Positions 1 to 7,330 of a DNA stretch of 7,522 nt are shown in pieces. The stretch comes from Clostridia bacterium. GTDB lineage: Bacteria > Bacillota_A > Clostridia > Peptostreptococcales > JAAYPU01. The translations under genes and the position numbers were made by a program. A model generated the notes under the pieces. That model worked only from the letters and a program-made list of their open reading frames with translations, had not been told where the DNA came from and ran no database searches. Positions within the stretch are counted from its first letter, which is position 1. Every line of letters begins with the position of its first letter. The stretch lies in the NCBI GenBank assembly GCA_022360735.1, contig JAKSCF010000565.1, forward strand, positions 1-7,522. The letters are read 5' to 3'.

Positions 1-125
1 AGTCCGTGTCTTATGTTTAATGTCTTTGTTATTGCTGCTGTTAATGTTGTCTTTCCATGGTCTACGTGTCCTATTGTTCCAATATTTACGTGGGGTTTGT
101 TTCTTTCAAATTTTGCTTTTGCCAT
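1..125 (-). CDS. tuf: Elongation factor Tu, N-terminal part (runs off the window)
   Basis: EF-Tu is the GTPase that brings aminoacyl-tRNA to the ribosomal A site. Only the first 41 codons and part of the next are present, so this is a partial gene cut by the window edge, not a broken one. My translation begins [20 protein letters not shown] and continues into the P-loop GHVDHGKT at residues 19-26, which is the G1 motif of EF-Tu; the following TLTAAIT is also typical. The ATG at 125-123 is preceded by a perfect AAGGAGG at 140-134 with 8 nt between. The gene starts 21 nt after the fusA stop, so it is almost certainly translated from the same mRNA as fusA, the usual str operon order. I found no convincing separate promoter in the last 100 bases of fusA. 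Confidence 0.98.
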   Translation of the reverse strand, partial: MAKAKFERNKPHVNIGTIGHVDHGKTTLTAAITKTLNIRHG

Positions 126-146
126 TTCCTTATCCTCCTTAAGTTA

Positions 147-2213
147 TTAACTCTTTATAATTTTTTCACATAAGCTATCCGGCATTTTTTCAAAATGATC
201 AAACTGCATAACATAATTTGCTCTACCCTGTGTCTTAGATCGTAAGTCGGTTGCATATCCAAACATCTCAGATAGCGGTACATAGCCTCTTACAACTTGA
301 GCTCCTGAACGAGCTTCCATACCTTCAATCTTACCTCTTCTTGAATTGATGTCACCAATAACATCACCCATATATTCTTCCGGTACTACTACCTCTATCT
401 TGAAATAAGGCTCTAACAGTACCGGAGTTGCTTTTCTCATGGCTTCTCTAAACGCCATAGAACCTGCGATCTTAAATGCCATTTCAGATGAATCGACTTC
501 ATGGTATGAACCATCATACAACTCTACCTTAACATCTACTACAGGGTACCCTGCTAATGCACCATTTTGCATAGCTTCTTTAATACCATCATCCACTTTA
601 GGGATATATTCTTTTGGAATAGCTCCTCCAACGATTGAATTAACAAATTGGTATCCTTCTCCTGGCTCTAATGGAGAAACTTTAATCTTAACGTGTCCGT
701 ATTGTCCACGGCCACCGCTTTGCTTAGCATATTTATGGTCAACATCAGCTGGAGCAGATATAGTCTCTTTGTAAGCAACTTGTGGTTTACCTACGTTGGC
801 TTCAACTTTAAATTCTCTTAACAATCTGTCAACAATAATTTCTAAGTGGAGTTCTCCCATGCCGGCAATAATAGTCTGGCCTGTTTCTTCATTGGTAAAA
901 GTTTTGAATGTAGGATCTTCCTCAGCTAATTTAGCCAAAGCAACACCCATTTTTTCTTGACCGGCCTTTGTTTTAGGTTCAATAGCAATTTCAATAACCG
1001 GATCTGGGAATACCATTGACTCTAAGATAACCGGATCTTTATCATCACACAATGTGTCACCGGTAGTGGTGTCTTTTAATCCTACTGCGGCTGCAATATC
1101 TCCTGCATACACCGTATCAATCTCTTCTCTACTGTTAGCATGCATTTGTAGAATGCGGCCTATTCTTTCTTTTTTACCTTTTGTTGAATTATAAACATAT
1201 GATCCAGAGTTTAACTTGCCTGAGTAAACCCTAAAAAATGCTAACTTACCTACATAAGGATCCGTCATAATTTTAAAAGCTAAAGCAGAGAAAGATATAT
1301 TTTCATCCGCTTTTCTTTCAATTGTTTCTTCACCATCTTGAGTCGTTCCTTTAATAGCCGGAATATCTAATGGTGAAGGCATATACTCAACAATAGCATC
1401 CAGTAAAATCTGTACACCTTTGTTCTTATATGCTGATCCGCAGCATACAGGGACAATTTCATTATCTATTGTCATTTTTCTAATAGCTGTTTTTAGTTCA
1501 TCCGTTGGTATTTCTTCACCTTCAAGGTATTTCATCATCAATTCTTCGTCAGCTTCAGCAACCGATTCAAGTAGATTCATTCTCCATTCTTCTGCATCAT
1601 TCATAATATCCTCTGGAATATCTACAATATCAATTACCTTACCTAAATCGTCTTTGTAAATCCTTGCATTCATTTCTACAAGGTCAACAATACCTTCAAA
1701 GTGATCTTCTTTTCCTATAGGGAGCTGAATAGGTATTGCATTGGCTTTTAACCTATCTTTCATCATTTGAACTACATTATAAAAGTCTGCGCCCATAATA
1801 TCCATTTTATTCACAAATGCCATTCTAGGCACTTGATATTTTTCAGCTTGGCGCCAAACCGTTTCTGATTGGGGTTCCACCCCGCCTTTTGCACAAAAAA
1901 CTGCTACAGATCCATCTAAAACTCGAAGAGATCTTTCTACTTCTACGGTAAAGTCAACATGGCCTGGCGTATCAATAATATTGATTCGTGTATCTTTCCA
2001 TTGAGCAGTAGTTGCAGCAGAAGTAATGGTAATACCTCTTTCCTGTTCCTGCTCCATCCAGTCCATGGTAGCTGCCCCTTCATGTACTTCTCCCAATTTA
2101 TGTGTTCTTCCGGTATAAAATAGAATTCTTTCCGTTGTCGTTGTTTTTCCAGCATCAATATGGGCCATAATCCCAATATTTCTGGTCTTTTCTAAGGGGA
2201 ATTGTCTAGACAA
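147..2213 (-). CDS. fusA: Elongation factor G, translocation GTPase
   Basis: EF-G uses GTP to move tRNAs and mRNA through the ribosome after peptide bond formation, and works with RRF in ribosome recycling. The 688 residues match the usual full length (about 690). The G domain shows G1 AHIDAGKT (17-24), the switch I/G2 segment GITIT (60-64), G3 DTPGH (81-85), G4 NKMD (135-138) and G5 GSAYKNKG (259-266). Domains II-III follow (about 290-480), then domain IV, with H571 in [11 protein letters not shown] matching the tip histidine that reaches the decoding centre. Domain V follows and the conserved [13 protein letters not shown] lies at 652-664. The start codon is TTG, not ATG, and is chosen because AAAGGAGGG lies just upstream and residues [14 protein letters not shown] align with the family N-terminus. 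It lies 42 nt after rpsG and 21 nt before tuf. No missing motif or frameshift is visible. Confidence 0.99.
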   Translation of the reverse strand: MSRQFPLEKTRNIGIMAHIDAGKTTTTERILFYTGRTHKLGEVHEGAATMDWMEQEQERGITITSAATTAQWKDTRINIIDTPGHVDFTVEVERSLRVLDGSVAVFCAKGGVEPQSETVWRQAEKYQVPRMAFVNKMDIMGADFYNVVQMMKDRLKANAIPIQLPIGKEDHFEGIVDLVEMNARIYKDDLGKVIDIVDIPEDIMNDAEEWRMNLLESVAEADEELMMKYLEGEEIPTDELKTAIRKMTIDNEIVPVCCGSAYKNKGVQILLDAIVEYMPSPLDIPAIKGTTQDGEETIERKADENISFSALAFKIMTDPYVGKLAFFRVYSGKLNSGSYVYNSTKGKKERIGRILQMHANSREEIDTVYAGDIAAAVGLKDTTTGDTLCDDKDPVILESMVFPDPVIEIAIEPKTKAGQEKMGVALAKLAEEDPTFKTFTNEETGQTIIAGMGELHLEIIVDRLLREFKVEANVGKPQVAYKETISAPADVDHKYAKQSGGRGQYGHVKIKVSPLEPGEGYQFVNSIVGGAIPKEYIPKVDDGIKEAMQNGALAGYPVVDVKVELYDGSYHEVDSSEMAFKIAGSMAFREAMRKATPVLLEPYFKIEVVVPEEYMGDVIGDINSRRGKIEGMEARSGAQVVRGYVPLSEMFGYATDLRSKTQGRANYVMQFDHFEKMPDSLCEKIIKS

Positions 2214-2219
2214 AGTGAT

Positions 2220-2228
2220 CCCTCCTTT
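2220..2228 (-). promoter_or_regulatory. Ribosome binding site that fixes the TTG start of fusA
   Basis: The minus strand reads AAAGGAGGG, followed by ATCACT and then the TTG start at 2213-2211. Spacing is 6 nt from the last G. No ATG or GTG lies in frame between this site and the conserved N-terminus of EF-G, so the TTG is the only sensible start. Confidence 0.9.
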
Positions 2229-2255
2229 CCTACAATACTAAATTTAAACTTTATA

Positions 2256-2726
2256 TTACCACCTATAATGTGCAAATGCTTTATTAGCTTCAGCCATTTT
2301 ATGTGTGTCTTCTTTTTTCTTCACAGAAGCTCCAGTATTATTGGCAGCATCCATGATCTCCTTGGCAAGTCTTTCTTGCATTGTTTTTTCGCCTCTAGCA
2401 CGTGTATATTTGGTTAACCATCTCAATCCAAGCGTTTGACGTCTTTCAGGTCTTACTTCGATTGGCACTTGATAGTTGGCACCACCCACACGTCTAGCCT
2501 TTACTTCTAATACCGGCATAATATTATTCATTGCTTTATCGAAAACTTCCAAAGGATCATTTCCCGTCGTCTCTTTGATGGTTTCAAATGCATTGTAAAC
2601 AATTCTTTGAGCAGTTCCTTTTTTTCCATCAAGCATGATATTATTAATTAATTTAGCAACTACTTTGCTTCCATGTACAGGATCTGGAAGCATTTCTCTC
2701 TTTGGCGTATTTCCTTTTCTTGGCAC
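2256..2726 (-). CDS. rpsG: Small ribosomal subunit protein S7 (uS7)
   Basis: S7 is a primary binder of the 3' major domain of 16S rRNA; it nucleates assembly of the head of the 30S subunit and lines the E site. With the GTG start at 2726 the protein has 156 residues, the standard Firmicute length, and begins [16 protein letters not shown]. Conserved blocks are [19 protein letters not shown] (73-91), [12 protein letters not shown] (92-103) and the C-terminal AFAHYRW (150-156). The frame is open for 11 more codons upstream to an ATG at 2759, but that start lacks a Shine-Dalgarno and would read through the real one, so I reject it. It follows rpsL by 114 nt, a gap that can fold (see 2758-2836), and precedes fusA by 42 nt. 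In E. coli S7 represses translation of its own operon by binding the rpsL-rpsG gap; whether that happens here is unknown. Confidence 0.98.
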   Translation of the reverse strand: MPRKGNTPKREMLPDPVHGSKVVAKLINNIMLDGKKGTAQRIVYNAFETIKETTGNDPLEVFDKAMNNIMPVLEVKARRVGGANYQVPIEVRPERRQTLGLRWLTKYTRARGEKTMQERLAKEIMDAANNTGASVKKKEDTHKMAEANKAFAHYRW

Positions 2727-2733
2727 TTCTCTT

Positions 2734-2741
2734 CCCTCCTT
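2734..2741 (-). promoter_or_regulatory. Ribosome binding site that fixes the GTG start of rpsG
   Basis: The minus strand reads AAGGAGGG, then GAAGAGAA to the GTG at 2726-2724, giving 8 nt between AAGGAGG and the start. This places the start at the family-standard Met-Pro-Arg-Lys-Gly. The in-frame ATGs further upstream (2759 and 2747) have no such site. Confidence 0.92.
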
Positions 2742-2757
2742 AAACATAAATTTGTTC

Positions 2758-2836
2758 ATCGGTACTCGATAGCAATGCTATCGCTGTGCATATATCTAAT
2801 ATATATATAAACCCTCAGTTGAGGTGCACTACCGAT
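2758..2836 (-). promoter_or_regulatory. Candidate branched RNA structure in the rpsL-rpsG gap
   Basis: The transcript of this gap can fold as a three-way junction. P1 pairs AUCGGUA (2836-2830) with UACCGAU (2764-2758), 7 bp. P3 pairs GUGCA (2829-2825) with UGCAC (2790-2786), 5 bp, directly stacked on P1. P2 is a perfect 7-bp hairpin, CGAUAGC-AUU-GCUAUCG (2783-2767). P2 is flanked on both sides by the dinucleotide AG. Inside P3 lie a small hairpin, CCUC-AACU-GAGG (2824-2813), and an AU-rich segment that could pair weakly. The structure begins 4 nt after the rpsL stop and ends 16 nt before the rpsG Shine-Dalgarno. The pairings are seen directly; folding in the cell and a regulatory role, possibly S7 autoregulation as known in E. 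coli, are inference. AU-rich spacers can form chance stems, so confidence is moderate. Confidence 0.5.
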
Positions 2837-2840
2837 TTAA

Positions 2841-3254
2841 TTATTTCTTTGGTCTTTTAGCTCCATACTTAGAACGAGCTTGATTCCTATTAGCCACGCC
2901 AGCTGTATCCAACGTACCTCTAATAATGTGGTATCGAACACCAGGAAGGTCTTTTACTCTTCCTCCTCTGATTAACACAACACTATGTTCCTGCAAATTG
3001 TGTCCTATTCCAGGAATATAAGCTGTTACTTCAATACCATTAGTAAGACGAACTCTGGCAACCTTTCTCAATGCAGAGTTAGGCTTTTTAGGAGTAACCG
3101 TTTTTACGGAAGTACATACACCTCTTTTTTGAGGAGCGTTAATTTCTGTAGGAACTCTTTTTAGAGAGTTAAAACCTCTTAAAAGTGCAGGTGAAGTCGA
3201 CTTGTATTCTGTCTTTTCTCTTCCTTTTCTTACTAACTGATTAATGGTTGGCAT
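2841..3254 (-). CDS. rpsL: Small ribosomal subunit protein S12 (uS12)
   Basis: S12 sits at the 30S decoding centre and controls accuracy; its mutations give streptomycin resistance or dependence. The 137 residues match the Firmicute form, which is longer than the 124 of E. coli because of an insertion near residues 25-40. Conserved motifs include PQKRGVCT (41-48), [11 protein letters not shown] (54-64), [28 protein letters not shown] (about 82-109) and the C-terminal [11 protein letters not shown]. The two lysines whose changes cause streptomycin resistance in other bacteria (K43 and K88 in E. coli) correspond to K56 and K101 and are both wild type. D102 is the aspartate that RimO methylthiolates in other species. 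The ATG at 3254 has a strong AAAGGAGGTG (3273-3264) upstream. It follows ybxF by 126 nt and precedes rpsG by 114 nt. Confidence 0.99.
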   Translation of the reverse strand: MPTINQLVRKGREKTEYKSTSPALLRGFNSLKRVPTEINAPQKRGVCTSVKTVTPKKPNSALRKVARVRLTNGIEVTAYIPGIGHNLQEHSVVLIRGGRVKDLPGVRYHIIRGTLDTAGVANRNQARSKYGAKRPKK

Positions 3255-3380
3255 TGGTTTTTACACCTCCTTTTTGATTTGTATATATATTATAGTTTTA
3301 CTATAACCATGCATTATGATTCAAGATTTATCATTTGATCTCAATTTTAACACAAAATTTCCTTCAAATTATATCTTAAA

Positions 3381-3629
3381 TCACTCTTTCAGGATGCCTG
3401 CTACTGCCGCACCCACCGAGATGCCGCAGTTTTTACCTAGTTTTTTCATAGAGGCAACCTGCGTTATCTGAATGTTCTTTTTTTCAGCCATTTCTTTGAT
3501 TTCTCTTATCACGTAATTTTCTGCATCTTGAGCAATATATAGTTCTATTACTCGATCTTCCTTTAGTGATTTTAACGTTTGTTTAGTACCAACTACTAAC
3601 AGTCCTTTTATCCTGTATTCGGAAAGCAT
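3381..3629 (-). CDS. ybxF: L7Ae-family K-turn-binding protein, YbxF/RplGB type
   Basis: This 82-residue protein belongs to the L7Ae/L30e/S12e-like family. Its Bacillus homologue YbxF sits at the same place in the str operon and binds kink-turn RNA in vitro; its cellular role is not well settled. Family marks are VVGTKQTLKSL (12-22), the central IAQDAE (32-37), and the RNA-contacting C-terminal block MKKLGKNCGISVGAAVAGIL (61-80). Length is normal for the family (about 80). The ATG at 3629 has AGGAGGT upstream at 3642-3636, but that site lies in a short hairpin that also holds the first base of the start codon. The gene is the first one behind the promoter at 3751-3779 and lies 146 nt after rpoC and 126 nt before rpsL. 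Family membership is secure; any role in feedback on this operon is inference. Confidence 0.95.
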   Translation of the reverse strand: MLSEYRIKGLLVVGTKQTLKSLKEDRVIELYIAQDAENYVIREIKEMAEKKNIQITQVASMKKLGKNCGISVGAAVAGILKE

Positions 3630-3644
3630 TAGGATACCTCCTAA
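3629..3644 (-). promoter_or_regulatory. Short hairpin over the ybxF ribosome binding site
   Basis: The minus strand reads UUAGGA-GGUA-UCCUAA, a perfect 6-bp stem with a 4-nt loop. The Shine-Dalgarno AGGAGG is split between the 5' arm and the loop, and the last A of the 3' arm is the A of the ATG. The complementarity is certain. The stem is short and AU-containing, so an effect on translation is inference. Confidence 0.55.
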
Positions 3645-3651
3645 ACATTGA

Positions 3652-3697
3652 TAAGGGAAAATTGTACAATCAATGACTTATTGAACAATTTCCCTTA
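3652..3697 (-). promoter_or_regulatory. Long leader hairpin upstream of ybxF
   Basis: In the transcript, UAAGGGAAAUUGU (3697-3685) pairs with ACAAUUUUCCCUUA (3665-3652), 13 bp with one bulged base. An inner stem UCAAU-AAGUC-AUUGA (3684-3670) follows. Downstream on the coding strand the sequence is AUCAAUG without a U-run, so this is not an intrinsic terminator as it stands. It lies in the leader between the promoter at the end of rpoC and the ybxF start. It could be a processing site, for example for RNase III, a stabilising 5' structure, or a protein-binding element; the sequence does not decide between these. Confidence 0.6.
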
Positions 3698-3750
3698 ATA
3701 TTTTTGAACTGTATATTATTTTTCCACTACATCCCATAATGCACTACAGT

Positions 3751-3779
3751 AGTATATCACCAACATTTATCGCTGTCAA
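3751..3779 (-). promoter_or_regulatory. Strong sigma-A-type promoter for ybxF-rpsL-rpsG-fusA-tuf
   Basis: On the minus strand the -35 box is a perfect TTGACA (3779-3774), the spacer is exactly 17 bp (3773-3757), and the -10 box is TATACT (3756-3751), five of six matches. A TG one base before the -10 box (TGATATACT) gives an extended -10 as well. The -35 box overlaps the rpoC stop codon TGA (3778-3776). Transcription would start near 3745-3744, leaving a leader of about 115 nt before ybxF. The match is good enough to expect real activity. It would give the translation genes a supply of mRNA independent of readthrough from rpoBC. Confidence 0.85.
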
Positions 3780-6700
3780 ATGATTTCCTCAGTATCTATG
3801 GTCATGTCAGTCATATCGTCATGTTCTATAGCAATATGCTTGTATCTTTTCATTCCCGTACCGGCAGGAATTAACTTACCAATGATTACATTTTCCTTTA
3901 ATCCCATTAGTCGATCATTCTTACCTTTGATCGCTGCATCCGTTAACACTCTGGTAGTTTCCTGGAATGAAGCCGCTGATAAGAAAGAATTGGTGGCCAG
4001 TGATGCTTTGGTTATTCCAAGAAGTGTCGCTTTTCCTTTTGCAGATTCGCCGCCTCCACCAGTCGCTTGTTCATTAGCTTCTTCAAATTCGTGCATATTA
4101 TACAGACCGCCGGGTAATAAATGTGTGTCGCCGGCTTCTTCGATCTTAATCTTAGATAACATTTGACTTACAATCACTTCTATGTGCTTATCATTGATAT
4201 CTACACCTTGTAGCCTGTATACCCTTTGTACTTCTTTTACCAGATATTGATAAACACCTTCAATGCCTTTAATTCTTAAAATGTCATGAGGATTAATAGA
4301 ACCTTGGGTAAGTTCATCCCCAGCGTTAATATAATCGCCGTCCTTGACCTTTAATCTAGATCCATAAGGAATATTATATTTGCCTTCTTCACCATTATTC
4401 CCAGTTACCATAATCTCGGTATTTCTTTTGGTTCCTTTAATGGTGATAACACCGGCAATCTCAGAAATAACAGCCAAACCTTTTGGCTTTCTGGCTTCAA
4501 AGAGCTCCTCAACCCTTGGCAAACCTTGAGTGATATCGCTGCCTGCAACCCCGCCTGTATGGAAAGTTCTCATGGTCAGCTGTGTCCCCGGCTCTCCAAT
4601 GGATTGAGCTGCAATAATTCCTACGGATTCTCCTATGTTAACCAGTTCTCCTGTTGCCAGGTTTTTACCGTAGCACTTAGAACAAACACCATTGCGCGTT
4701 TTGCATGTCAAAGCTGATCGAATTTTAACAATTTCTACTCCGGCTTTTTCTATTGTTTCTGCTTCTTCTTCTCGAATAATATCTTGTGCCTTAATAATGA
4801 CTTTTCCTGTCTTAGGATTAACAATATCTTCTCCGGCAAATCTACCGTTAATTCTATCTTTTAGTGGTTCAATGACTTCTTTTCCGTCTACAAAAGCTTT
4901 AACTTCTACCGTATTGGAAGTACCACAATCAATCTCTCTTATTATTACATTATGGCTAACATCCACAAGACGTCTTGTGAGATAACCCGAGTCAGCTGTT
5001 CTAAGAGCTGTATCCGCCAACCCTTTTCTAGCTCCATTGGTTGAAATGAAGTACTCTAATACAGATAATCCTTCACGGAAGTTTGACTTAATGGGTATCT
5101 CAATGGTATGACCTGATGCATTAGCCATCAGACCACGCATACCGCCAATCTGGCGAATCTGGCTCTTACTTCCTCTTGCGCCTGAGTGTGCCATAATAAA
5201 TAAGTTGTTCAATTTTCCAAGAGTACCCATCAATGCGTCAGCTACTTCCTCTGTTGCTTGCTGCCATGTTTGGATAACTTTTTCATATCTTTCTTCGTTA
5301 GAAATAAGACCTCTTCTATATGCTTTTTCATACTTATCTACTTGCTCATTTGCTTCTGATAAGATCATATTTTTTTCTTCAGGGATTTTCATATCCGATA
5401 TACTAATGGTAATGGCACCAATAGTAGAGTAATGGAATCCCATAGATTTAATATGATCAAGCATTTTAGCGGTTTCAGTATTTCCTAACTTTCTAAAACA
5501 TTTATCGATAATCAAACCTAATCGTTTTTTATCACATAAGAAATCCACCTCAAGTGAATGCTTATCATTATTTCGATTGACAAACCCTAAATCTTGAGGA
5601 ATTTTTTCATTGAAAATAAATCTTCCAACAGTAGATTCTACGAGCTTTGGAGCTTCTCCACCTACACCAGTTTTTCTTACTTTAACTCGGGCATGAAGGC
5701 CAACAGCTCCCGTTCTATATGCCATCAGCATCTCATCGAAATCTTTAAATATCTTTCCTTCGCCTTTTTCACCTTCTACTTCAACCGTCAAGTAATAGCT
5801 GCCAAGCACCATATCCTGAGTTGGCGTTGTAATCGGCGCGCCGTCTTTCGGTGCAAGAATATTATTAACAGAAAGCATCAAGAATCTTGCTTCTGATTGC
5901 GCTTCAACTGAAAGGGGAACGTGAACTGCCATTTGGTCACCGTCAAAGTCGGCATTATATGCTGTACAAACTAAAGGATGAAGCTTAATGGCTTTTCCTT
6001 CAACCAATATGGGTTCAAAAGCTTGAATTCCCAATCTATGCAATGTGGGTGCACGGTTTAACAGTACCGGATGCTCTTTGATGACTTCTTCCAATACATC
6101 CCATACTTCTGTTCGTACTCTTTCAACCATACGTTTAGCACTTTTTATATTATGAGAAAGCCCATCTTCAACCAACCTTTTCATAATGAACGGCTTGAAT
6201 AGTTCAAGGGCCATTTTCTTAGGTAAGCCACATTGGTAGAATTTAAGCTCAGGTCCAACTACAATTACAGAACGTCCTGAATAGTCAACACGCTTTCCAA
6301 GCAGGTTTTGTCTAAATCGTCCTTGCTTACCTTTCAACATATCTGATAATGACTTTAATGGTCGATTACCGGGACCTGTTACAGGTCTACCTCTTCTACC
6401 ATTATCTATTAATGCATCGACAGCTTCTTGGAGCATTCTTTTTTCATTTCTTACAATGATATCAGGTGCGCCAAGATCCAATAACCTTTTCAACCGGTTA
6501 TTCCTGTTAATAACACGTCTATACAAATCATTTAGGTCAGAAGTAGCAAATCGTCCTCCATCCAACTGTACCATAGGTCTAAGGTCCGGAGGTATAATAG
6601 GAATCGCTTCTAATATCATCCATTCCGGATTATTACCGGATTGCCTTAGTGCTTCTACAACTTCAAGCCTTCTTACGGTTCTTACTTTTTTCTGACCGGT

Positions 6701-7294
6701 ACTATCTTTCAATTTTTTTCTTAAGTCTACAGCAAGTTTTTCAAGATCTATATCTGCCAACAGTTCTTTAATCGCTTCAGCTCCCATACCTGCTTTGAAA
6801 CCATTCTTATATTTGTCTTTATATTCCCTGTACTCCTGCTCACTTAATAATTGTTTATATGATAAAGGTGTATCCTTTGCATCTGTAACCACATATGATG
6901 CAAAGTATAAAATCTTTTCCAATGATCTTGGTGACATATCCAGAACTAACCCCATTCTGCTTGGTATCCCTTTAAAATACCAAATATGAGATACAGGCGC
7001 TGCTAATTCAATATGTCCCATTCTTTCTCTTCTTACTTTTGATTTAGTGACTTCAACGCCACATCGGTCACAAACAATACCTTTGTATCGTATTCTTTTG
7101 TATTTTCCACAGTGGCATTCCCAGTCTTTAGTAGGCCCAAATATTTTTTCACAGAACAAACCTTCTTTTTCAGGTTTAAGTGTTCTATAATTGATAGTTT
7201 CAGGTTTTTTGACTTCACCCTTGGACCAGCTTCTTATTTTCTCAGGTGATGCAAGACCTATTTTTAATGATTCAAAGTTATTGAGTTCGTACAA
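3776..7294 (-). CDS. rpoC: DNA-directed RNA polymerase subunit beta'
   Basis: Beta' forms half of the RNA polymerase active site and the clamp, together with beta. The 1172 residues are complete and close to the Firmicute length (about 1200 in Bacillus). The N-terminal zinc finger uses C60, C62, C75 and C78. [18 protein letters not shown] (331-348) and [16 protein letters not shown] (413-428) lead to the catalytic NADFDGDQM (447-455), whose D449, D451 and D453 hold the catalytic magnesium. The bridge helix region is [20 protein letters not shown] (704-723). The second zinc site uses C790, C864, C871 and C874. The trigger loop contains QLTMRTFH (905-912). The stretch between trigger-loop halves is short, as expected without the large insertion of Proteobacteria. 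The start is [22 protein letters not shown] aligns with the family N-terminus. It begins 36 nt after rpoB. Confidence 0.99.
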   Translation of the reverse strand: MYELNNFESLKIGLASPEKIRSWSKGEVKKPETINYRTLKPEKEGLFCEKIFGPTKDWECHCGKYKRIRYKGIVCDRCGVEVTKSKVRRERMGHIELAAPVSHIWYFKGIPSRMGLVLDMSPRSLEKILYFASYVVTDAKDTPLSYKQLLSEQEYREYKDKYKNGFKAGMGAEAIKELLADIDLEKLAVDLRKKLKDSTGQKKVRTVRRLEVVEALRQSGNNPEWMILEAIPIIPPDLRPMVQLDGGRFATSDLNDLYRRVINRNNRLKRLLDLGAPDIIVRNEKRMLQEAVDALIDNGRRGRPVTGPGNRPLKSLSDMLKGKQGRFRQNLLGKRVDYSGRSVIVVGPELKFYQCGLPKKMALELFKPFIMKRLVEDGLSHNIKSAKRMVERVRTEVWDVLEEVIKEHPVLLNRAPTLHRLGIQAFEPILVEGKAIKLHPLVCTAYNADFDGDQMAVHVPLSVEAQSEARFLMLSVNNILAPKDGAPITTPTQDMVLGSYYLTVEVEGEKGEGKIFKDFDEMLMAYRTGAVGLHARVKVRKTGVGGEAPKLVESTVGRFIFNEKIPQDLGFVNRNNDKHSLEVDFLCDKKRLGLIIDKCFRKLGNTETAKMLDHIKSMGFHYSTIGAITISISDMKIPEEKNMILSEANEQVDKYEKAYRRGLISNEERYEKVIQTWQQATEEVADALMGTLGKLNNLFIMAHSGARGSKSQIRQIGGMRGLMANASGHTIEIPIKSNFREGLSVLEYFISTNGARKGLADTALRTADSGYLTRRLVDVSHNVIIREIDCGTSNTVEVKAFVDGKEVIEPLKDRINGRFAGEDIVNPKTGKVIIKAQDIIREEEAETIEKAGVEIVKIRSALTCKTRNGVCSKCYGKNLATGELVNIGESVGIIAAQSIGEPGTQLTMRTFHTGGVAGSDITQGLPRVEELFEARKPKGLAVISEIAGVITIKGTKRNTEIMVTGNNGEEGKYNIPYGSRLKVKDGDYINAGDELTQGSINPHDILRIKGIEGVYQYLVKEVQRVYRLQGVDINDKHIEVIVSQMLSKIKIEEAGDTHLLPGGLYNMHEFEEANEQATGGGGESAKGKATLLGITKASLATNSFLSAASFQETTRVLTDAAIKGKNDRLMGLKENVIIGKLIPAGTGMKRYKHIAIEHDDMTDMTIDTEEII

Positions 7295-7310
7295 GGGGGC
7301 TCGCTCCCTT
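7293..7310 (-). promoter_or_regulatory. rpoC ribosome binding site and start inside a possible hairpin
   Basis: Upstream of the TTG start the minus strand reads AGGAAGGGAG (7313-7304), an imperfect Shine-Dalgarno with 9 nt between GGGAG and the start. AAGGG (7310-7306) can pair with CCCUU (7297-7293), whose last two bases are the first two of the start codon, around an 8-nt loop. The stem is only 5 bp, so a role in limiting beta' translation is a weak inference. The TTG start itself is well supported by the alignment of the N-terminus. Confidence 0.45.
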
Positions 7311-7330
7311 CCTAAATTATTTTAAAATCT

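Noticed and set aside
439..774. Plus-strand open frame of 111 codons opposite fusA
   Set aside because: It lies fully antisense to a conserved EF-G region, has no recognisable family and no convincing Shine-Dalgarno; it is a shadow of the fusA codon pattern. The same holds for 1420-1659 and the frame at 1943-2176.
3289..3294. Perfect TATAAT on the minus strand upstream of rpsL, a possible second promoter
   Set aside because: No acceptable -35 box lies 16-18 bp upstream (the best spacing gives ATAATG), there is no extended TG, and the area is an AT repeat where TATAAT is expected by chance. The TTGAAT further up is 24 bp away.
3290..3306. Inverted repeat TTATAG-TTTTA-CTATAA in the rpsL leader
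   Set aside because: It is only 6 bp and nearly all A-T in a low-complexity stretch, so it is likely chance and too weak to call.
3344..3352. TGTTAAAAT on the minus strand, an extended -10 candidate before rpsL
   Set aside because: The -35 position at 17 bp spacing reads ATAATT, a poor match. Activity cannot be excluded, but the sequence does not support a call.
3652..3710. Intrinsic terminator between rpoC and ybxF
   Set aside because: The hairpin is strong, but the coding strand has no U-run after it. The short T-run lies on the plus-strand side (3699-3705), where no gene is being transcribed.
3780..4166. Plus-strand open frame of 128 codons opposite the 3' end of rpoC
   Set aside because: It is antisense to conserved RpoC sequence, with no family match or start signal. 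Other plus-strand frames opposite rpoC (4526-4985, 5205-5432, 5594-5896, 6456-6695, 6795-6989) and the minus-strand frame 7033-7218 are shadows too.
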